Source of the DNA: Chryseobacterium luquanense
GTDB taxonomy: Bacteria; Bacteroidota; Bacteroidia; Flavobacteriales; Weeksellaceae
DNA length: 64,000 bases
Assembly: GCF_026460945.1 (NCBI RefSeq)
Contig: NZ_JAOVZV010000001.1
Span: forward strand, 248,001-312,000
Direction of reading: 5' to 3'
Shown here piece after piece: positions 32,796-42,496 of the stretch. Both the position numbers and the translations under genes were made by a program. The notes below the pieces were generated by a model. That model was given only the letters and a program-made list of their open reading frames with translations, did no database searches and was not told the DNA's origin. Every line of letters starts with the position of its first letter. Within the stretch, counting starts at the first letter, position 1.

Positions 32796-33251
32796 TTAAC
32801 CTTTCAGCCCAATTTGTCTTTTAGCCTCACCAACAACAAAAGCCACAGAATTGGCAATATTAAAACTCCTAATCAATTTTGACATCGGAATTGTTAAATG
32901 ATTTTCAAAAAGGGCTAAAACATCTTGACTTAAACCTTTACTTTCTTTCCCAAAAACCAACCAGTCTCCATCCTGAAAATCAGTTTCCAGATAAGATTTT
33001 TCGGCATGTGAACTCATTAAAAAAACTCTTGACAAATCTGGAATCTCTTTCATCCATTCATCGACATTTTCATATTCTGTAACGTCAAGATGAACCCAAT
33101 AATCTAAACCTGAACGTTTCAAATTTTTATCATCAATTAAAAATCCCAATGGATGAATGAGATGTAATCTGCTTTCAGTCCCGACGCATAATCTACCGAT
33201 ATTTCCGGTATTGTTTGGAATTTCAGGCTCTACAAGAACTATATTTAACAT
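32796..33251 (-). CDS. trmL: tRNA (cytidine/uridine-34-2'-O)-methyltransferase
   Basis: 151 residues from the ATG at 33249-33251 (MLNIVLVEPEIPNNTGNIGR). Seven extra residues in the longer frame are not needed. SPOUT-fold motifs include NNTGNIGRLC, FGKESKGLSQDVLA near 98 and RSFNIANSVAFVVGEA at the C-terminus. It methylates the wobble base of tRNA-Leu in studied members. It lies downstream of the TPR gene, separated by a terminator. Confidence 0.95.
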   Translation of the reverse strand: MLNIVLVEPEIPNNTGNIGRLCVGTESRLHLIHPLGFLIDDKNLKRSGLDYWVHLDVTEYENVDEWMKEIPDLSRVFLMSSHAEKSYLETDFQDGDWLVFGKESKGLSQDVLALFENHLTIPMSKLIRSFNIANSVAFVVGEAKRQIGLKG

Positions 33252-33276
33252 GAATTTTTGATTTGTTGACAATTAA

Positions 33277-33306
33277 ATAAAAATGCCATCTTTTACAATG
33301 ACATTT
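33277..33306 (-). terminator. Intrinsic terminator after the TPR gene
   Basis: On the minus strand AAATGTCAT (33306-33298) pairs with ATGGCATTT (33289-33281), with one G-T pair, followed by TTATTT. Confidence 0.55.
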
Positions 33307-33347
33307 ATGAATATAAAGATTCTATTTTTTTTAAATTAAAACTACTT

Positions 33348-34163
33348 TTACTTTTTTAAACACTTTGCATTAAATTCGGTCAGTAAAGCTTTTTCATGAC
33401 CTAATGCGATTGCTTTATCTAAATTCGCACAAGCTTCTTTATCTTTTGCAGATTCAAATAAAACTGTTGCTTTTGTAACATAAGACTGAGAAAATTTAGG
33501 ATCAATGGAAATCGCTTTATTAATGTCTGCTAAAGCCTCTTTTGATTTTTTCATTTTCAGATAAATATCGGCTCTTCCGTTGTACAATAAAGATTCAGGT
33601 TTTTCGGAAAGCATTTGATTGTAATCTTTTAATGCGCCTTCCAAATCTCCGTTATTCTTTTTTAAAGTAGCTAAACCTGTTCTTGCAAAAATATTATCTG
33701 GTGCGAAGGTTAAGATTTGCTTTAAATCTGCCATTGCCAGATCTTTTTTGCCTAAATTATTATAAATTTTAGAACGAATAAGATAAATTTCGGCATTTTC
33801 AGGCTCGAGTTTTACACCTGTATTTGCGTATTCTAAAGCTTTAGCGCGATTTCCTTTTTGGTTGTGTAAAGTTGCAAGATTATCGTAAACTGCGATAGAT
33901 TTAGGGTTTGATTTTAAAGCAGATTCATAAGATTTGAAAGCCGCAGCAGTTTTACCTAATCGTTTCTGCGCAGTTCCTAAACTGATATAATATTCCGACT
34001 GATATTTCTGAATATGCTCTGTCAATACCAATTTTGAATATTGTTCTTCGGCGCATTTGTAATCAGCTTTTTTGAAACATTCTTCAGCAGTTTTTTTGTC
34101 TTGAGCAGACAAAAAACCGAATGATGTAAAAGCTAAGCTAAGAATGAATAGATGTTTTCTCAT
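33348..34163 (-). CDS. Secreted TPR-repeat protein
   Basis: 271 residues with a signal peptide ending near FGFLSAQ and about six tandem TPR units (for example AAFKSYESALKSNPKSIAVY and ALADINKAISIDPKFSQSYV). TPRs make protein-protein contacts, here in the periplasm. Its ATG overlaps the end of the PAP2 gene by 4 bp, so coupling with the phosphatase is likely. Partner unknown. Confidence 0.92.
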   Translation of the reverse strand: MRKHLFILSLAFTSFGFLSAQDKKTAEECFKKADYKCAEEQYSKLVLTEHIQKYQSEYYISLGTAQKRLGKTAAAFKSYESALKSNPKSIAVYDNLATLHNQKGNRAKALEYANTGVKLEPENAEIYLIRSKIYNNLGKKDLAMADLKQILTFAPDNIFARTGLATLKKNNGDLEGALKDYNQMLSEKPESLLYNGRADIYLKMKKSKEALADINKAISIDPKFSQSYVTKATVLFESAKDKEACANLDKAIALGHEKALLTEFNAKCLKK

Positions 34164-34726
34164 AAATTTATAGTTTGTTTGTTAATTACTTTTTTTGCGA
34201 GCATGGCAAAAAGCCCTCCCAATAAAGTTCCAACAAACGCCCCTACCAAAATATCTATCGGGAAATGTACTCCTAAATATATACGGCTGTAAGATACAAC
34301 TGCAGCCCAAACAAATATAGCATAAGGAAACCATTTAAGCTTATCTTTCAATAAAAAAGTAAGGTAACTCGCTAAAAAAAAGACGTTTGAAGCGTGAGCA
34401 GAATAAAAACCAAATGATCCACCACAATCTACAATACGCATTGCACCGTTAATGGTAGGATCATGACACGGTCTTAGTCTTGCAACGCCATATTTGAAAA
34501 TCCCTGAAATCTGGTCTGAAACCGTAATTCCTATTGCAACAAACAACAGAATATAAAGCAAAGATTTTAATTTAAAATTTTTATAAAGAAAATATAAGAA
34601 AATCACATAAAGCGGAATCCATATCCACTTTTCTGAAATCATCGTCCAAAAAGGATCAAAAGCGGTATCGCCTAAATTGTTGAGATAAAGAAACAGATTT
34701 TTATCTTCCTGAATAATTTCCTCCAT
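34160..34726 (-). CDS. PAP2-family membrane phosphatase
   Basis: 188 residues, about five TM helices. The three phosphatase motifs are visible: KYGVARLRP near 92-100, GFYSAHASNVFFL near 115 and SRIYLGVHFPIDILVG near 148, with the catalytic histidines in SAH and GVHFP. It probably dephosphorylates undecaprenyl diphosphate or a lipid phosphate at the inner membrane. It is 2 bp from tatA and overlaps the TPR gene. Confidence 0.93.
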   Translation of the reverse strand: MEEIIQEDKNLFLYLNNLGDTAFDPFWTMISEKWIWIPLYVIFLYFLYKNFKLKSLLYILLFVAIGITVSDQISGIFKYGVARLRPCHDPTINGAMRIVDCGGSFGFYSAHASNVFFLASYLTFLLKDKLKWFPYAIFVWAAVVSYSRIYLGVHFPIDILVGAFVGTLLGGLFAMLAKKVINKQTINL

Positions 34727-34728
34727 GA

Positions 34729-35067
34729 TTATCGGCTTACCGGTCCTTCGTAAGTTTCATCATCTGCAGGTTTTACTTTTGGAACCTCCGGAGTAGTTGA
34801 TGATTGTTCTTTAAGAATGTTCTCTTCGATATTTTTCATCGGATTGAAATCTTTTGCAGCATCTTTTACCTTTTCAATCTCACGTTTAATTTCAGAAACA
34901 GGATTATCTGTTTCTTTCATGATTTCCGATTTGATATCGTCTACTGCTCCACGCATTTTTCTCACTCCTGCTCCAAGATCACGAGCAATTTGTGGTAGTT
35001 TATCCGGACCGAATAAAACTACGATTGCAATGGCAATGAGTGCCATTTCTCCAATGCTTAATTCCAT
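34729..35067 (-). CDS. tatA: Sec-independent translocase TatA/TatB
   Basis: 112 residues. One N-terminal TM helix (MALIAIAIVVLFGP) with the conserved FGP hinge near residue 19, an amphipathic helix (LPQIARDLGAGVRKMRGA) and a charged Pro-rich tail. It transports folded proteins with TatC, which is not in the window. Length and sequence do not clearly separate TatA from TatB. It lies 2 bp before the PAP2 gene. Confidence 0.9.
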   Translation of the reverse strand: MELSIGEMALIAIAIVVLFGPDKLPQIARDLGAGVRKMRGAVDDIKSEIMKETDNPVSEIKREIEKVKDAAKDFNPMKNIEENILKEQSSTTPEVPKVKPADDETYEGPVSR

Positions 35068-35127
35068 GATGCTAAATTACAAAAGATTGTATATATAAAA
35101 CAGGATATATTTAATTTTAAATAAATT

Positions 35128-36345
35128 TTAAGATTTCTTTTTCTGGAAAGCGTAATACGTAATCACTACGCTAATTGACATCATGATAAACGCCAAAAAG
35201 AAAGGAGCCCCGGGAAATCTAAAACTATTACTTTTTTCGCTGAAATGATAAAATAAATACGTCATCAAAAGTGGACCTATACAAGATGTAATACTCATTA
35301 AACCTGTAAGAGCACCTTGAAGTTCGCCCTGTTCATTTGCTGCAACACCTTTACTAATCACAGATTGCAGAGAAGGACCACAAATCCCACCTAAACAATA
35401 AGGAACTAAAATAACAAACATCATCCAGCCTTCTGTGGCGAAAGCAAAAAGCAACATTCCTACTGCATATAATGATAAACCAATGTAAATACTTTTATGT
35501 TCTCCTAATTTGGGAGTTGTATACCGTATTAAAACTCCCTGAACCAAAGCAACCAAAAGACCGACAACTCCTAAGGAAATCCCTACCATAAGTTCATCCC
35601 AAGCAAATTGACTCATCGTAAAATAATTCCATACGGTCTGTACAGCGTGACTTGCAATATAAATTAAAAAAAGAGTCAGTACCAATCCTGAAAGTTCGGG
35701 ATGTTTTAAAAGAAATTTAAATGAACCAATCGGGTTTGCGCGTTTCCAGTCGAATTCCCGTCTTTTATCTTTATCTAAACTTTCAGGAAGAATAAAATAT
35801 CCATAAAGAAAATTCAGTAAGCATAAAACAGCAGCTGCATAAAAAGGAACTCTAGGTCCGAAATATCCTAGACCGCCTCCCAAAAGAGGACCAATAATAA
35901 AACCCAATCCGAAAGCTGCACCAATCATTCCGAAATTTTTCGCACGATCTTTATCAGTAGAAATGTCTGCAATATATGCACTGGCTGTCGTAAAACTTGC
36001 TCCGGTAATCCCCGCAATAACTCTTCCAACAAATAAAAGTGCAATACTTGGTGCTAAAGCAAGAAATATATAATCAATAGCAAAACCAAAAAGTGATATT
36101 AAAATAATGGGTCTTCTTCCATATTTATCACTTAAATTTCCTACAATAGGAGAAAAAACAAACTGTGTAAATGCATAAGCAAAGCCTAGCCAACCCCCAT
36201 ATTTAGCAGCTTCATTCACACTTCCGTGGATGAGTTCTTCAATTAGTTTGGGAATTACAGGAATGATAATTCCTATACCTATAACATCTATTAAAAGCGT
36301 TACAAATATAAAACCTATCGCTGCTTTCTTTTTTGACTTTTCCAT
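35128..36345 (-). CDS. TetA-like MFS drug exporter
   Basis: 405 residues and 12 TM helices. Motif A occurs as [16 protein letters not shown] near 68. The antiporter motif C region [19 protein letters not shown] near 142 and [20 protein letters not shown] (motif B region) near 105 mark a drug:H+ antiporter of the tetracycline-class A/B group. The substrate is unknown. Its start lies only 7 bp past a TACTTTTG box, so the mRNA may be nearly leaderless. Confidence 0.9.
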   Translation of the reverse strand: MEKSKKKAAIGFIFVTLLIDVIGIGIIIPVIPKLIEELIHGSVNEAAKYGGWLGFAYAFTQFVFSPIVGNLSDKYGRRPIILISLFGFAIDYIFLALAPSIALLFVGRVIAGITGASFTTASAYIADISTDKDRAKNFGMIGAAFGLGFIIGPLLGGGLGYFGPRVPFYAAAVLCLLNFLYGYFILPESLDKDKRREFDWKRANPIGSFKFLLKHPELSGLVLTLFLIYIASHAVQTVWNYFTMSQFAWDELMVGISLGVVGLLVALVQGVLIRYTTPKLGEHKSIYIGLSLYAVGMLLFAFATEGWMMFVILVPYCLGGICGPSLQSVISKGVAANEQGELQGALTGLMSITSCIGPLLMTYLFYHFSEKSNSFRFPGAPFFLAFIMMSISVVITYYAFQKKKS

Positions 36346-36352
36346 TTCGGTG

Positions 36353-36360
36353 CAAAAGTA
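36353..36360 (-). promoter_or_regulatory. -7 box for the MFS exporter
   Basis: TACTTTTG on the minus strand, ending 7 bp before the ATG at 36345. Confidence 0.5.
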
Positions 36361-36452
36361 AGAAAATAGGAAAAGATAATCGTTCTAAATTGATGAATTG
36401 TTGTTGGTTATTAGTTGATAGTTGTAGAATTAAAAAAATGAATTTTAAACAT

Positions 36453-36482
36453 AAAAAAGAGCCTTTCATTTGAAAGACTCTT
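36453..36482 (-). terminator. Intrinsic terminator after secDF
   Basis: On the minus strand GAGTCTTTCA/TGAAAGGCTC (36480-36471/36468-36459), one T-G pair, then TTTTTTAT. Confidence 0.8.
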
Positions 36483-36504
36483 TTCTTATTTAATGTAGTT
36501 TAAA

Positions 36505-39399
36505 TTATTTTGAAGCAAGAACTTCTTTATTTTCAGAAGATTTACCATGTACCCCTTCTTCTTTTCCTGTTTTAAGGAAATCGTATGCAATTGCCGATGC
36601 AATAAAGATTGATGAATAAGCACCGAAACCGATACCGATTAACAATGCAAACATAAATCCTCTCAAGTTGTCTCCACCAAAGATGAAGATAGCAAGAATT
36701 ACAAGCAAAGTAGTAAAAGTAGTGTTGAACGTTCTACCTAAAGTACTTGAAATAGCATCATCGAATAATCCAGATAATGTGAAAGCTTTTTTCTCTCTCA
36801 AATATTCTCTAATTCTATCGAAGATAATTACGGTATCGTTTATTGAATAACCCAATACTGTAAGAATTGCAGCGATGAAATCCTGGTTGATTTCCATATT
36901 GAAAGGCATTATTTTGTGAAGCAATGAATACGCTCCTAAAATAATTATTGCATCGTGGAATAATGCTGCAACTGCTCCTAAAGAGAACTGCCATTTTCTA
37001 AATCTTACTAAAATATAGATAAAGATTCCTGCTAAAGCAGCAACAACTGCAAAAATACCGTGAGTCTGAATATCATCTGCAACTGTAGGTCCTACTTTTT
37101 CAGAAGAGATAATTCCTGCGTGTGATGTATCTGCAGATTTAAATTCTTCCAAAGTAATATTTGATGGTAAGTCTGATTTTAAACCTTCAAATAATTTCTG
37201 CTCAATAGTCTGGTCAGCTTTTAAAGATTCATCATCAATAAGGTAATCTGTAGAGATTTTTAATTGCTTATCGTTTCCAAAAGTTTTAGCTTCTACAGAA
37301 GAGTTTTTACCGTCTTCAGTAGTAAACATTTTTACAAGCTTGTGTTCTACATCATCAGCATTTACCGCTTTATCAAATCTTACTACGTAATTTCTACCTC
37401 CTGTAAAGTCAATACCATATTTAAATCCATTAACGAAAATAGATCCGATAGAAATAACAGTTAAAATAGCAGAAATGATGTAAGAATATTTTCTTTTCCC
37501 GATAAAATCGATCCAAGTATTTCTGAAAAGATTTTTCGTTGGAGAAGTCCAAACTGAAAGTCCTTTACCTTTATTTAATCTGTGGAAAATCATTACTCTC
37601 GAAAGTAGAATCGAAGTAAATAATGTCATTACAGCACCAATCAATAAAGTTAATGCAAATCCTTTAATAGGTCCTGTTCCGAAGAAATACAATACGATTG
37701 CCGTAAGAATCATTGTTAAGTGACCATCAATAATCGCATTTAATGCATGTTTGAAACCATCTTTGTAAGCTTCAAGAATACCTTTACCTGCAAATAATTC
37801 TTCTTTTGTTCTTTCGTAAATAATTACATTGGTATCTACCGCCATTGCCATCGAAAGTACGATACCTGCGATACCAGGAAGAGTCAATGTAAAGTCTCCG
37901 GAATCCATAATTCCGAAAATATAGAATAAGTTGATGATCATTGCAATTACAGCGTAAACTCCCGCTCCACCGTAATAGAAAATGATATATGCAATAATAA
38001 TTAAGAATGCAATAGCAAATGAAATTACTCCGGCATCAATAGATTCCTGTCCTAAAGACGGACCTACTTGTGTAGCCTGAACAACTTTTGCACCTGCAGG
38101 TAATTTACCAGCTCCTAAAACATCTACCAATTCTTTAGCTTCTTCTTGAGAGAAGTTACCAGAGATTTGACTTCTACCGTTAGGAATTACTCCCGAAACA
38201 TTTGGCGCTGTATACACTCTGTTATCCAAAGTTACAGCAACTGGTTTGTTTACATTTTTCTCTGTAAGCGTTTTCCAGTCTTTTGCACCTTTAGAGTCCA
38301 TTTGCATATCTACAATTACTCTGCTCAATTCATCATAACCAATACTTGCAGTTTCAACCGCACCGTCTACGGGAGCTTTTTGGTTGATATTACCTCTGGT
38401 TGCATATAAAACCAAGCTTTTTTCGTCTGTAGACTCAGGCTTATAACCCCACATAAATTGGGTATATTTAATGTTTGCAGGACGTAAAGATTGAGCAATT
38501 TTACTGTTAAGAATTTTATTTACTGTAGCAGTATCTGTCAATTTTACACTTGCAACACCATTCGTTTTCAATTTGTCAAGTTGAAGAAGGTTCATGAAGT
38601 TTACATTTTTCTTCACGCCCATAGAATCACCTTTAGCTGTAACAGTAGCTGTTAAAGTTTGAAAATAAGGAATTACTTCCGGAACCTGCTGTACTTCCCA
38701 AAACTGAAGCTTAGCAGAAGTCTGAAGCATTTTCTTTACCTTATCGATATCTTTCATTCCCGGCATTTCCACAGAAATTCTAGCTGTACCAGGAACTCTC
38801 TGAACATTTGGCTGCACTGCACCCATTTTGTCAATTCTCGTTCTGATAACTTCGAAAGCTGTACCTACAGAAAGATCAATTCTTTTCTTAATGATGCTTT
38901 TTACCTGCTCATCAGTTGTATTGAATTTAATTTCAGAAAGGTTTGTGTTTCCGAAAATTTCAGGATCTGCAAGTTTAAGATTTGCACCTTTTGCTTTGTT
39001 TACGGCATCAAACTCAACAAAGAAATTGTCGATGTAAGATTTTGTAGAGTTTTTCTGAACCTCGTCAGTTTTGTTTAAAGCCTCGATAAGAATAGGATTG
39101 GTAGAATAATTGGTTAAATCATTCACCAAATCTCTCTGATTGATTTCCAAAAGAACATTGATCCCCCCTTTAAGGTCAAGACCCAATTTCATTTCTTTAT
39201 CTTTCGATTTAGCATAAGAAAGCTCTGTAAAACCAAGATTTAAAGTTTCTTCTTTTAATCTTTGAATTTCTTTCTCGTTTCCGTTCGCAGCTTCGATTTG
39301 CGATTCAATTCTGCTTGCGTACCAGGTTGGTAATAGCTCGTTTAAGCAAATTAACCCTAGTACAATAGCAACAATTGTAATAAGTCCTTTTCCTTGCAT
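36505..39399 (-). CDS. secDF: Fused protein translocase SecD-SecF
   Basis: 964 residues. SecD and SecF are joined, as is common in Bacteroidetes. The SecD half has DLKGGINVLLEIN near 75 (the conserved D1 motif), a large periplasmic P1 domain, and TMs with MAMAVDTNVIIYERTKEEL near 515. The SecF half begins near 640 with FVNGFKYGIDFTGGRNYVVR and ends with GYSINDTVIIFDRIREYLRE near 845. It drives protein export with proton motive force at the inner membrane. It is monocistronic, with its own promoter and terminator. Confidence 0.97.
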   Translation of the reverse strand: MQGKGLITIVAIVLGLICLNELLPTWYASRIESQIEAANGNEKEIQRLKEETLNLGFTELSYAKSKDKEMKLGLDLKGGINVLLEINQRDLVNDLTNYSTNPILIEALNKTDEVQKNSTKSYIDNFFVEFDAVNKAKGANLKLADPEIFGNTNLSEIKFNTTDEQVKSIIKKRIDLSVGTAFEVIRTRIDKMGAVQPNVQRVPGTARISVEMPGMKDIDKVKKMLQTSAKLQFWEVQQVPEVIPYFQTLTATVTAKGDSMGVKKNVNFMNLLQLDKLKTNGVASVKLTDTATVNKILNSKIAQSLRPANIKYTQFMWGYKPESTDEKSLVLYATRGNINQKAPVDGAVETASIGYDELSRVIVDMQMDSKGAKDWKTLTEKNVNKPVAVTLDNRVYTAPNVSGVIPNGRSQISGNFSQEEAKELVDVLGAGKLPAGAKVVQATQVGPSLGQESIDAGVISFAIAFLIIIAYIIFYYGGAGVYAVIAMIINLFYIFGIMDSGDFTLTLPGIAGIVLSMAMAVDTNVIIYERTKEELFAGKGILEAYKDGFKHALNAIIDGHLTMILTAIVLYFFGTGPIKGFALTLLIGAVMTLFTSILLSRVMIFHRLNKGKGLSVWTSPTKNLFRNTWIDFIGKRKYSYIISAILTVISIGSIFVNGFKYGIDFTGGRNYVVRFDKAVNADDVEHKLVKMFTTEDGKNSSVEAKTFGNDKQLKISTDYLIDDESLKADQTIEQKLFEGLKSDLPSNITLEEFKSADTSHAGIISSEKVGPTVADDIQTHGIFAVVAALAGIFIYILVRFRKWQFSLGAVAALFHDAIIILGAYSLLHKIMPFNMEINQDFIAAILTVLGYSINDTVIIFDRIREYLREKKAFTLSGLFDDAISSTLGRTFNTTFTTLLVILAIFIFGGDNLRGFMFALLIGIGFGAYSSIFIASAIAYDFLKTGKEEGVHGKSSENKEVLASK

Positions 39400-39428
39400 T
39401 TTATTATAACTACGTTAAATTAAGTCGG

Positions 39429-39436
39429 CAAATATA
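39429..39436 (-). promoter_or_regulatory. -7 box for secDF
   Basis: TATATTTG on the minus strand, 29 bp before the ATG. Confidence 0.5.
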
Positions 39437-39621
39437 ATGATTTTATTGATATTTTATGAATTTTTAAGAACAGAAATGGTTTATTTTCAGATATATTGGC
39501 GCTTATTTTTTAGGATTAAATTTTTCTAGAATCATTTATTTCAAATTTCTTAGACTTATATAAATTCTATTGGTACGAAATTTTCATTTCAACTTCACAA
39601 CACCTTTAATTTCAAAATATT

Positions 39622-40986
39622 ATGAAAAAACTACTATTTTCTCTAAGTATCTTTTCTTCTTTGATTTTTTACTCTCAAAGTTTTAATCTTGAAGAATTTG
39701 CAACGGGCTTTACAAGTCCTGTAGAAATCACCAACGCCAATGACAACCGTCTTTTCGTTGTACAACAGAATGGAATCATCAAAATTATTCAATCAAATGG
39801 AACCGTAAATGCTGCCGATTTTTTAAATATAAGCACCAAGGTTCTGTATGGTGGTGAAAGAGGTCTCTTAGGTCTTGCTTTTCATCCTCAATACTCAACA
39901 AACGGTTATTTTTTTGTTTATTATAACAATACAGCAGGAAATATTGTCGTAGCGAGATATAGCGTAAGTACAACCAACACAAATGTTGCTGACCCCAATT
40001 CAGAGAAGATTATTTTAAATATTCCGAAACCATTTGACAATCATAATGGTGGAAGCATTCATTTTGCACCGGACGGAAATTTATGGATTGTAACTGGTGA
40101 TGGAGGAAGTGGTGGTGATCCGAACAATAACTCTCAAAATAAAAATTCTTTATTAGGTAAAATGTTAAGAATAGATATCAATTCAACAGGGCCTTACAAT
40201 ATTCCTGCTGGAAATCCATTTATTGGCATTGACGGAGCTGATGAAGTTTGGTCTTACGGATTAAGAAATGCCTGGAAATTTTCTTTTGACCTTACTACAG
40301 GAAATGCAATGATTGCGGATGTAGGACAAGGTGCAATTGAAGAAATCAACAGAATGCCGATCACTCAAGCCGGAATCAATTACGGATGGAGATGTTATGA
40401 GGGAAATAACACTTACAATACCTCAGGTTGCGCAGCTTCAACGACGATGACTTTTCCTGTAGCAGTTTACGATCATTCTGGCGGAAAATGCTCAATTACG
40501 GGAGGTTATGTTTACAGAGGAACACAATATCCGAGTTTGCAGGGGAAATATTTTTTCGCAGATTATTGCTCAAGACAAATCGGAGTAATGGAATCTAATA
40601 ATGCAATTACATGGAGTACAGCATTTGCTGGGAACAACTTTTCAAGTTTTGGAGAAGATAATTTAAAAAATCTTTACGTCGCATCAGTTAGCAATGGTAA
40701 AATATTTAAAATTACAACAACCAATTTGGAAGTTCAGGATAATCATTTGTTTAATGAAATCAGAATTTACCCAAATCCTGCTCATGAAAGAATTTTCGTA
40801 GAAGGTTTAAGAGATAGTCAAAGTACAGCCGAAATCATCAGTACTGAAGGCAGGAAAGTTTTAGATGAAACTAAATTTGACAGTGAAAACAGCATCAACA
40901 TTACAGGAATTACTCCGGGAGTTTATTATATTAATATTAAATCGGGAGATTTGAAATCTTACAGCCAGAAAATAATTATTAAATAA
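39622..40986 (+). CDS. Secreted PQQ/sorbosone-dehydrogenase-like protein with T9SS sorting domain
   Basis: 454 residues. Signal peptide (MKKLLFSLSIFSSLIFYSQS), then a glucose/sorbosone dehydrogenase beta-propeller (about 25-370) with GERGLLGLAFHPQYSTNGYF, GSIHFAPDGNLWIVTGDGG and the SYGLRNAWKFSFD segment. From about 382 there is a type A T9SS sorting domain starting RIYPNPAHERIFVEG and ending YSQKIIIK. The enzyme is expected at the cell surface or outside, oxidising sugars or binding them. PQQ dependence is inferred from the family. A bidirectional terminator follows. Confidence 0.92.
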   Translation: MKKLLFSLSIFSSLIFYSQSFNLEEFATGFTSPVEITNANDNRLFVVQQNGIIKIIQSNGTVNAADFLNISTKVLYGGERGLLGLAFHPQYSTNGYFFVYYNNTAGNIVVARYSVSTTNTNVADPNSEKIILNIPKPFDNHNGGSIHFAPDGNLWIVTGDGGSGGDPNNNSQNKNSLLGKMLRIDINSTGPYNIPAGNPFIGIDGADEVWSYGLRNAWKFSFDLTTGNAMIADVGQGAIEEINRMPITQAGINYGWRCYEGNNTYNTSGCAASTTMTFPVAVYDHSGGKCSITGGYVYRGTQYPSLQGKYFFADYCSRQIGVMESNNAITWSTAFAGNNFSSFGEDNLKNLYVASVSNGKIFKITTTNLEVQDNHLFNEIRIYPNPAHERIFVEGLRDSQSTAEIISTEGRKVLDETKFDSENSINITGITPGVYYINIKSGDLKSYSQKIIIK

Positions 40987-41012
40987 TTTTGTGCTTTAGG
41001 CTTTAGGTAAAG

Positions 41013-41040
41013 AAAAGCGATTCAAAACTGAATCGCTTTT
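41013..41040. terminator. Bidirectional terminator
   Basis: AAAAGCGATTC/GAATCGCTTTT (41013-41023/41030-41040) between two converging genes. It has T residues on both strands. Confidence 0.75.
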
Positions 41041-41042
41041 CT

Positions 41043-42401
41043 TTATATTGTCATTGAGAAAATTCTGGTTTCTGGTTTGTTTCTAAGCATTCTAAGATCA
41101 AAAACCATGGCTACGTTTCTTGTGAAAGCTCTACCTTTTTCGGTAATTTTGATTTGGTTATGATTAATTTCAACCAATTCATCACGCTCCATTTCTTTCA
41201 ACATTTCAAAAGCATTTTCAATTTCAGGAATTGCAAATTTATTTTCAAAGGTTGTTTCCAACTGACACATTAAATTTAAAATATGTCTTCTTATTGATAA
41301 ATCTTCTTCATTGAGAATATGACCTTTTACCACAGGAATTTCGCCTGTCTCAACAATTTTCTGATATTCTTCAACTGTTTTTACATTTTGTGCAAAAGCA
41401 TACCATGAATCTGAAATTGATGACATTCCCAAACCGACCATCAACTGCGTATTGCTCGAAGTATAACCCATAAAATTTCTATGAAGCTTTTTATGAATCA
41501 GAGATTGATATAAATCATCGTGTTCCAGTGAAAAATGGTCCATTCCAACCTCGATGTAACCTAAATCTTGCAATAATTTTTTACCGTCTTCATACAAACG
41601 ACGTTTTTCTTCTCCACTTGGCAAATCATTTTCATCAAAACCACGCTGCCCCACTCCTTTTACCCACGGAACGTGAGCATAAGAATAAAAAGCCAGTCGG
41701 TCTGGTTTTAATTCCAAAGTTTTTCTGATGGTATATTCCATTGCATCCCAATGTTGGTGCGGAAGTCCGAAAACCAAATCATGACTGATTCCTGTATAAC
41801 CAATTTCTCTTGCAAGCTCAGTCACCTCTTTTACTTTTTCAAAAGGCTGAATTCTATTAATTGCTTTCTGAACTTTTGGATCGTAATCCTGAACCCCAAA
41901 ACTTGCTCTTCTGAAACCAAGGTCAAACAAAGTCTGAAGATGTTCTCTTGTTGTATTATTAGGATGTCCTTCAAAAGAAAATTCAGGATGATCGGCAATT
42001 TCAACTGTATCAAAAATTCCCTGAAGTAAAGTTTTTAAATTTTGCGGAGAAAAAAATGTAGGAGTTCCACCTCCTAAGTGTAATTCCTTTAATTTAGGCT
42101 TTTCACTAAATAATCTAAGGTAAAGCATCCATTCTTTCAGAACACTTTCCAGATAAGGAATTTCTACGCTGTGCTGTTTTGTAATACGTTTATGACATGC
42201 ACAAAACGTACATAAAGCCTCACAAAACGGAAGGTGAATATATATTGAAATTCCTTCTGCAGAATTGCTTTCATTAAAAGATTTAATGACACTCGATTTC
42301 CATTTTTCCGGAGAAAAAGTAGACTCGTCCCAATAAGGAACGGTAGGATACGAAGTGTAGCGCGGACCGGGAATATTATATTTATCGATTAACGAGTTCA
42401 T
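41043..42401 (-). CDS. hemN: Oxygen-independent coproporphyrinogen III oxidase
   Basis: A radical-SAM enzyme of 452 residues. The cluster cysteines are Cys60, Cys64 and Cys67 in PFCEALCTFCACH, and HLGGGTPTF follows near 108. The N-terminal RYTSYPTVPYW is typical of true HemN, rather than the HemW chaperone. It decarboxylates coproporphyrinogen III for heme synthesis without oxygen. A -7 box lies 54 bp upstream. Confidence 0.96.
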   Translation of the reverse strand: MNSLIDKYNIPGPRYTSYPTVPYWDESTFSPEKWKSSVIKSFNESNSAEGISIYIHLPFCEALCTFCACHKRITKQHSVEIPYLESVLKEWMLYLRLFSEKPKLKELHLGGGTPTFFSPQNLKTLLQGIFDTVEIADHPEFSFEGHPNNTTREHLQTLFDLGFRRASFGVQDYDPKVQKAINRIQPFEKVKEVTELAREIGYTGISHDLVFGLPHQHWDAMEYTIRKTLELKPDRLAFYSYAHVPWVKGVGQRGFDENDLPSGEEKRRLYEDGKKLLQDLGYIEVGMDHFSLEHDDLYQSLIHKKLHRNFMGYTSSNTQLMVGLGMSSISDSWYAFAQNVKTVEEYQKIVETGEIPVVKGHILNEEDLSIRRHILNLMCQLETTFENKFAIPEIENAFEMLKEMERDELVEINHNQIKITEKGRAFTRNVAMVFDLRMLRNKPETRIFSMTI

Positions 42402-42454
42402 TGGATACTTTAAATTTTCTAAGTCAAATGGAATTCTAAAAGAATTTCATTCTG

Positions 42455-42462
42455 CAAAATTA
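42455..42462 (-). promoter_or_regulatory. -7 box for hemN
   Basis: TAATTTTG on the minus strand, 53 bp before the ATG. Confidence 0.4.
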
Positions 42463-42496
42463 ACCATAACTTCTGAATTAGAGATTATGAAATATA

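Noticed and set aside
35128..36345. Acquired tetracycline-resistance gene
   Set aside because: Only family-level similarity to TetA exporters is seen, with no mobile element or composition shift beside it.
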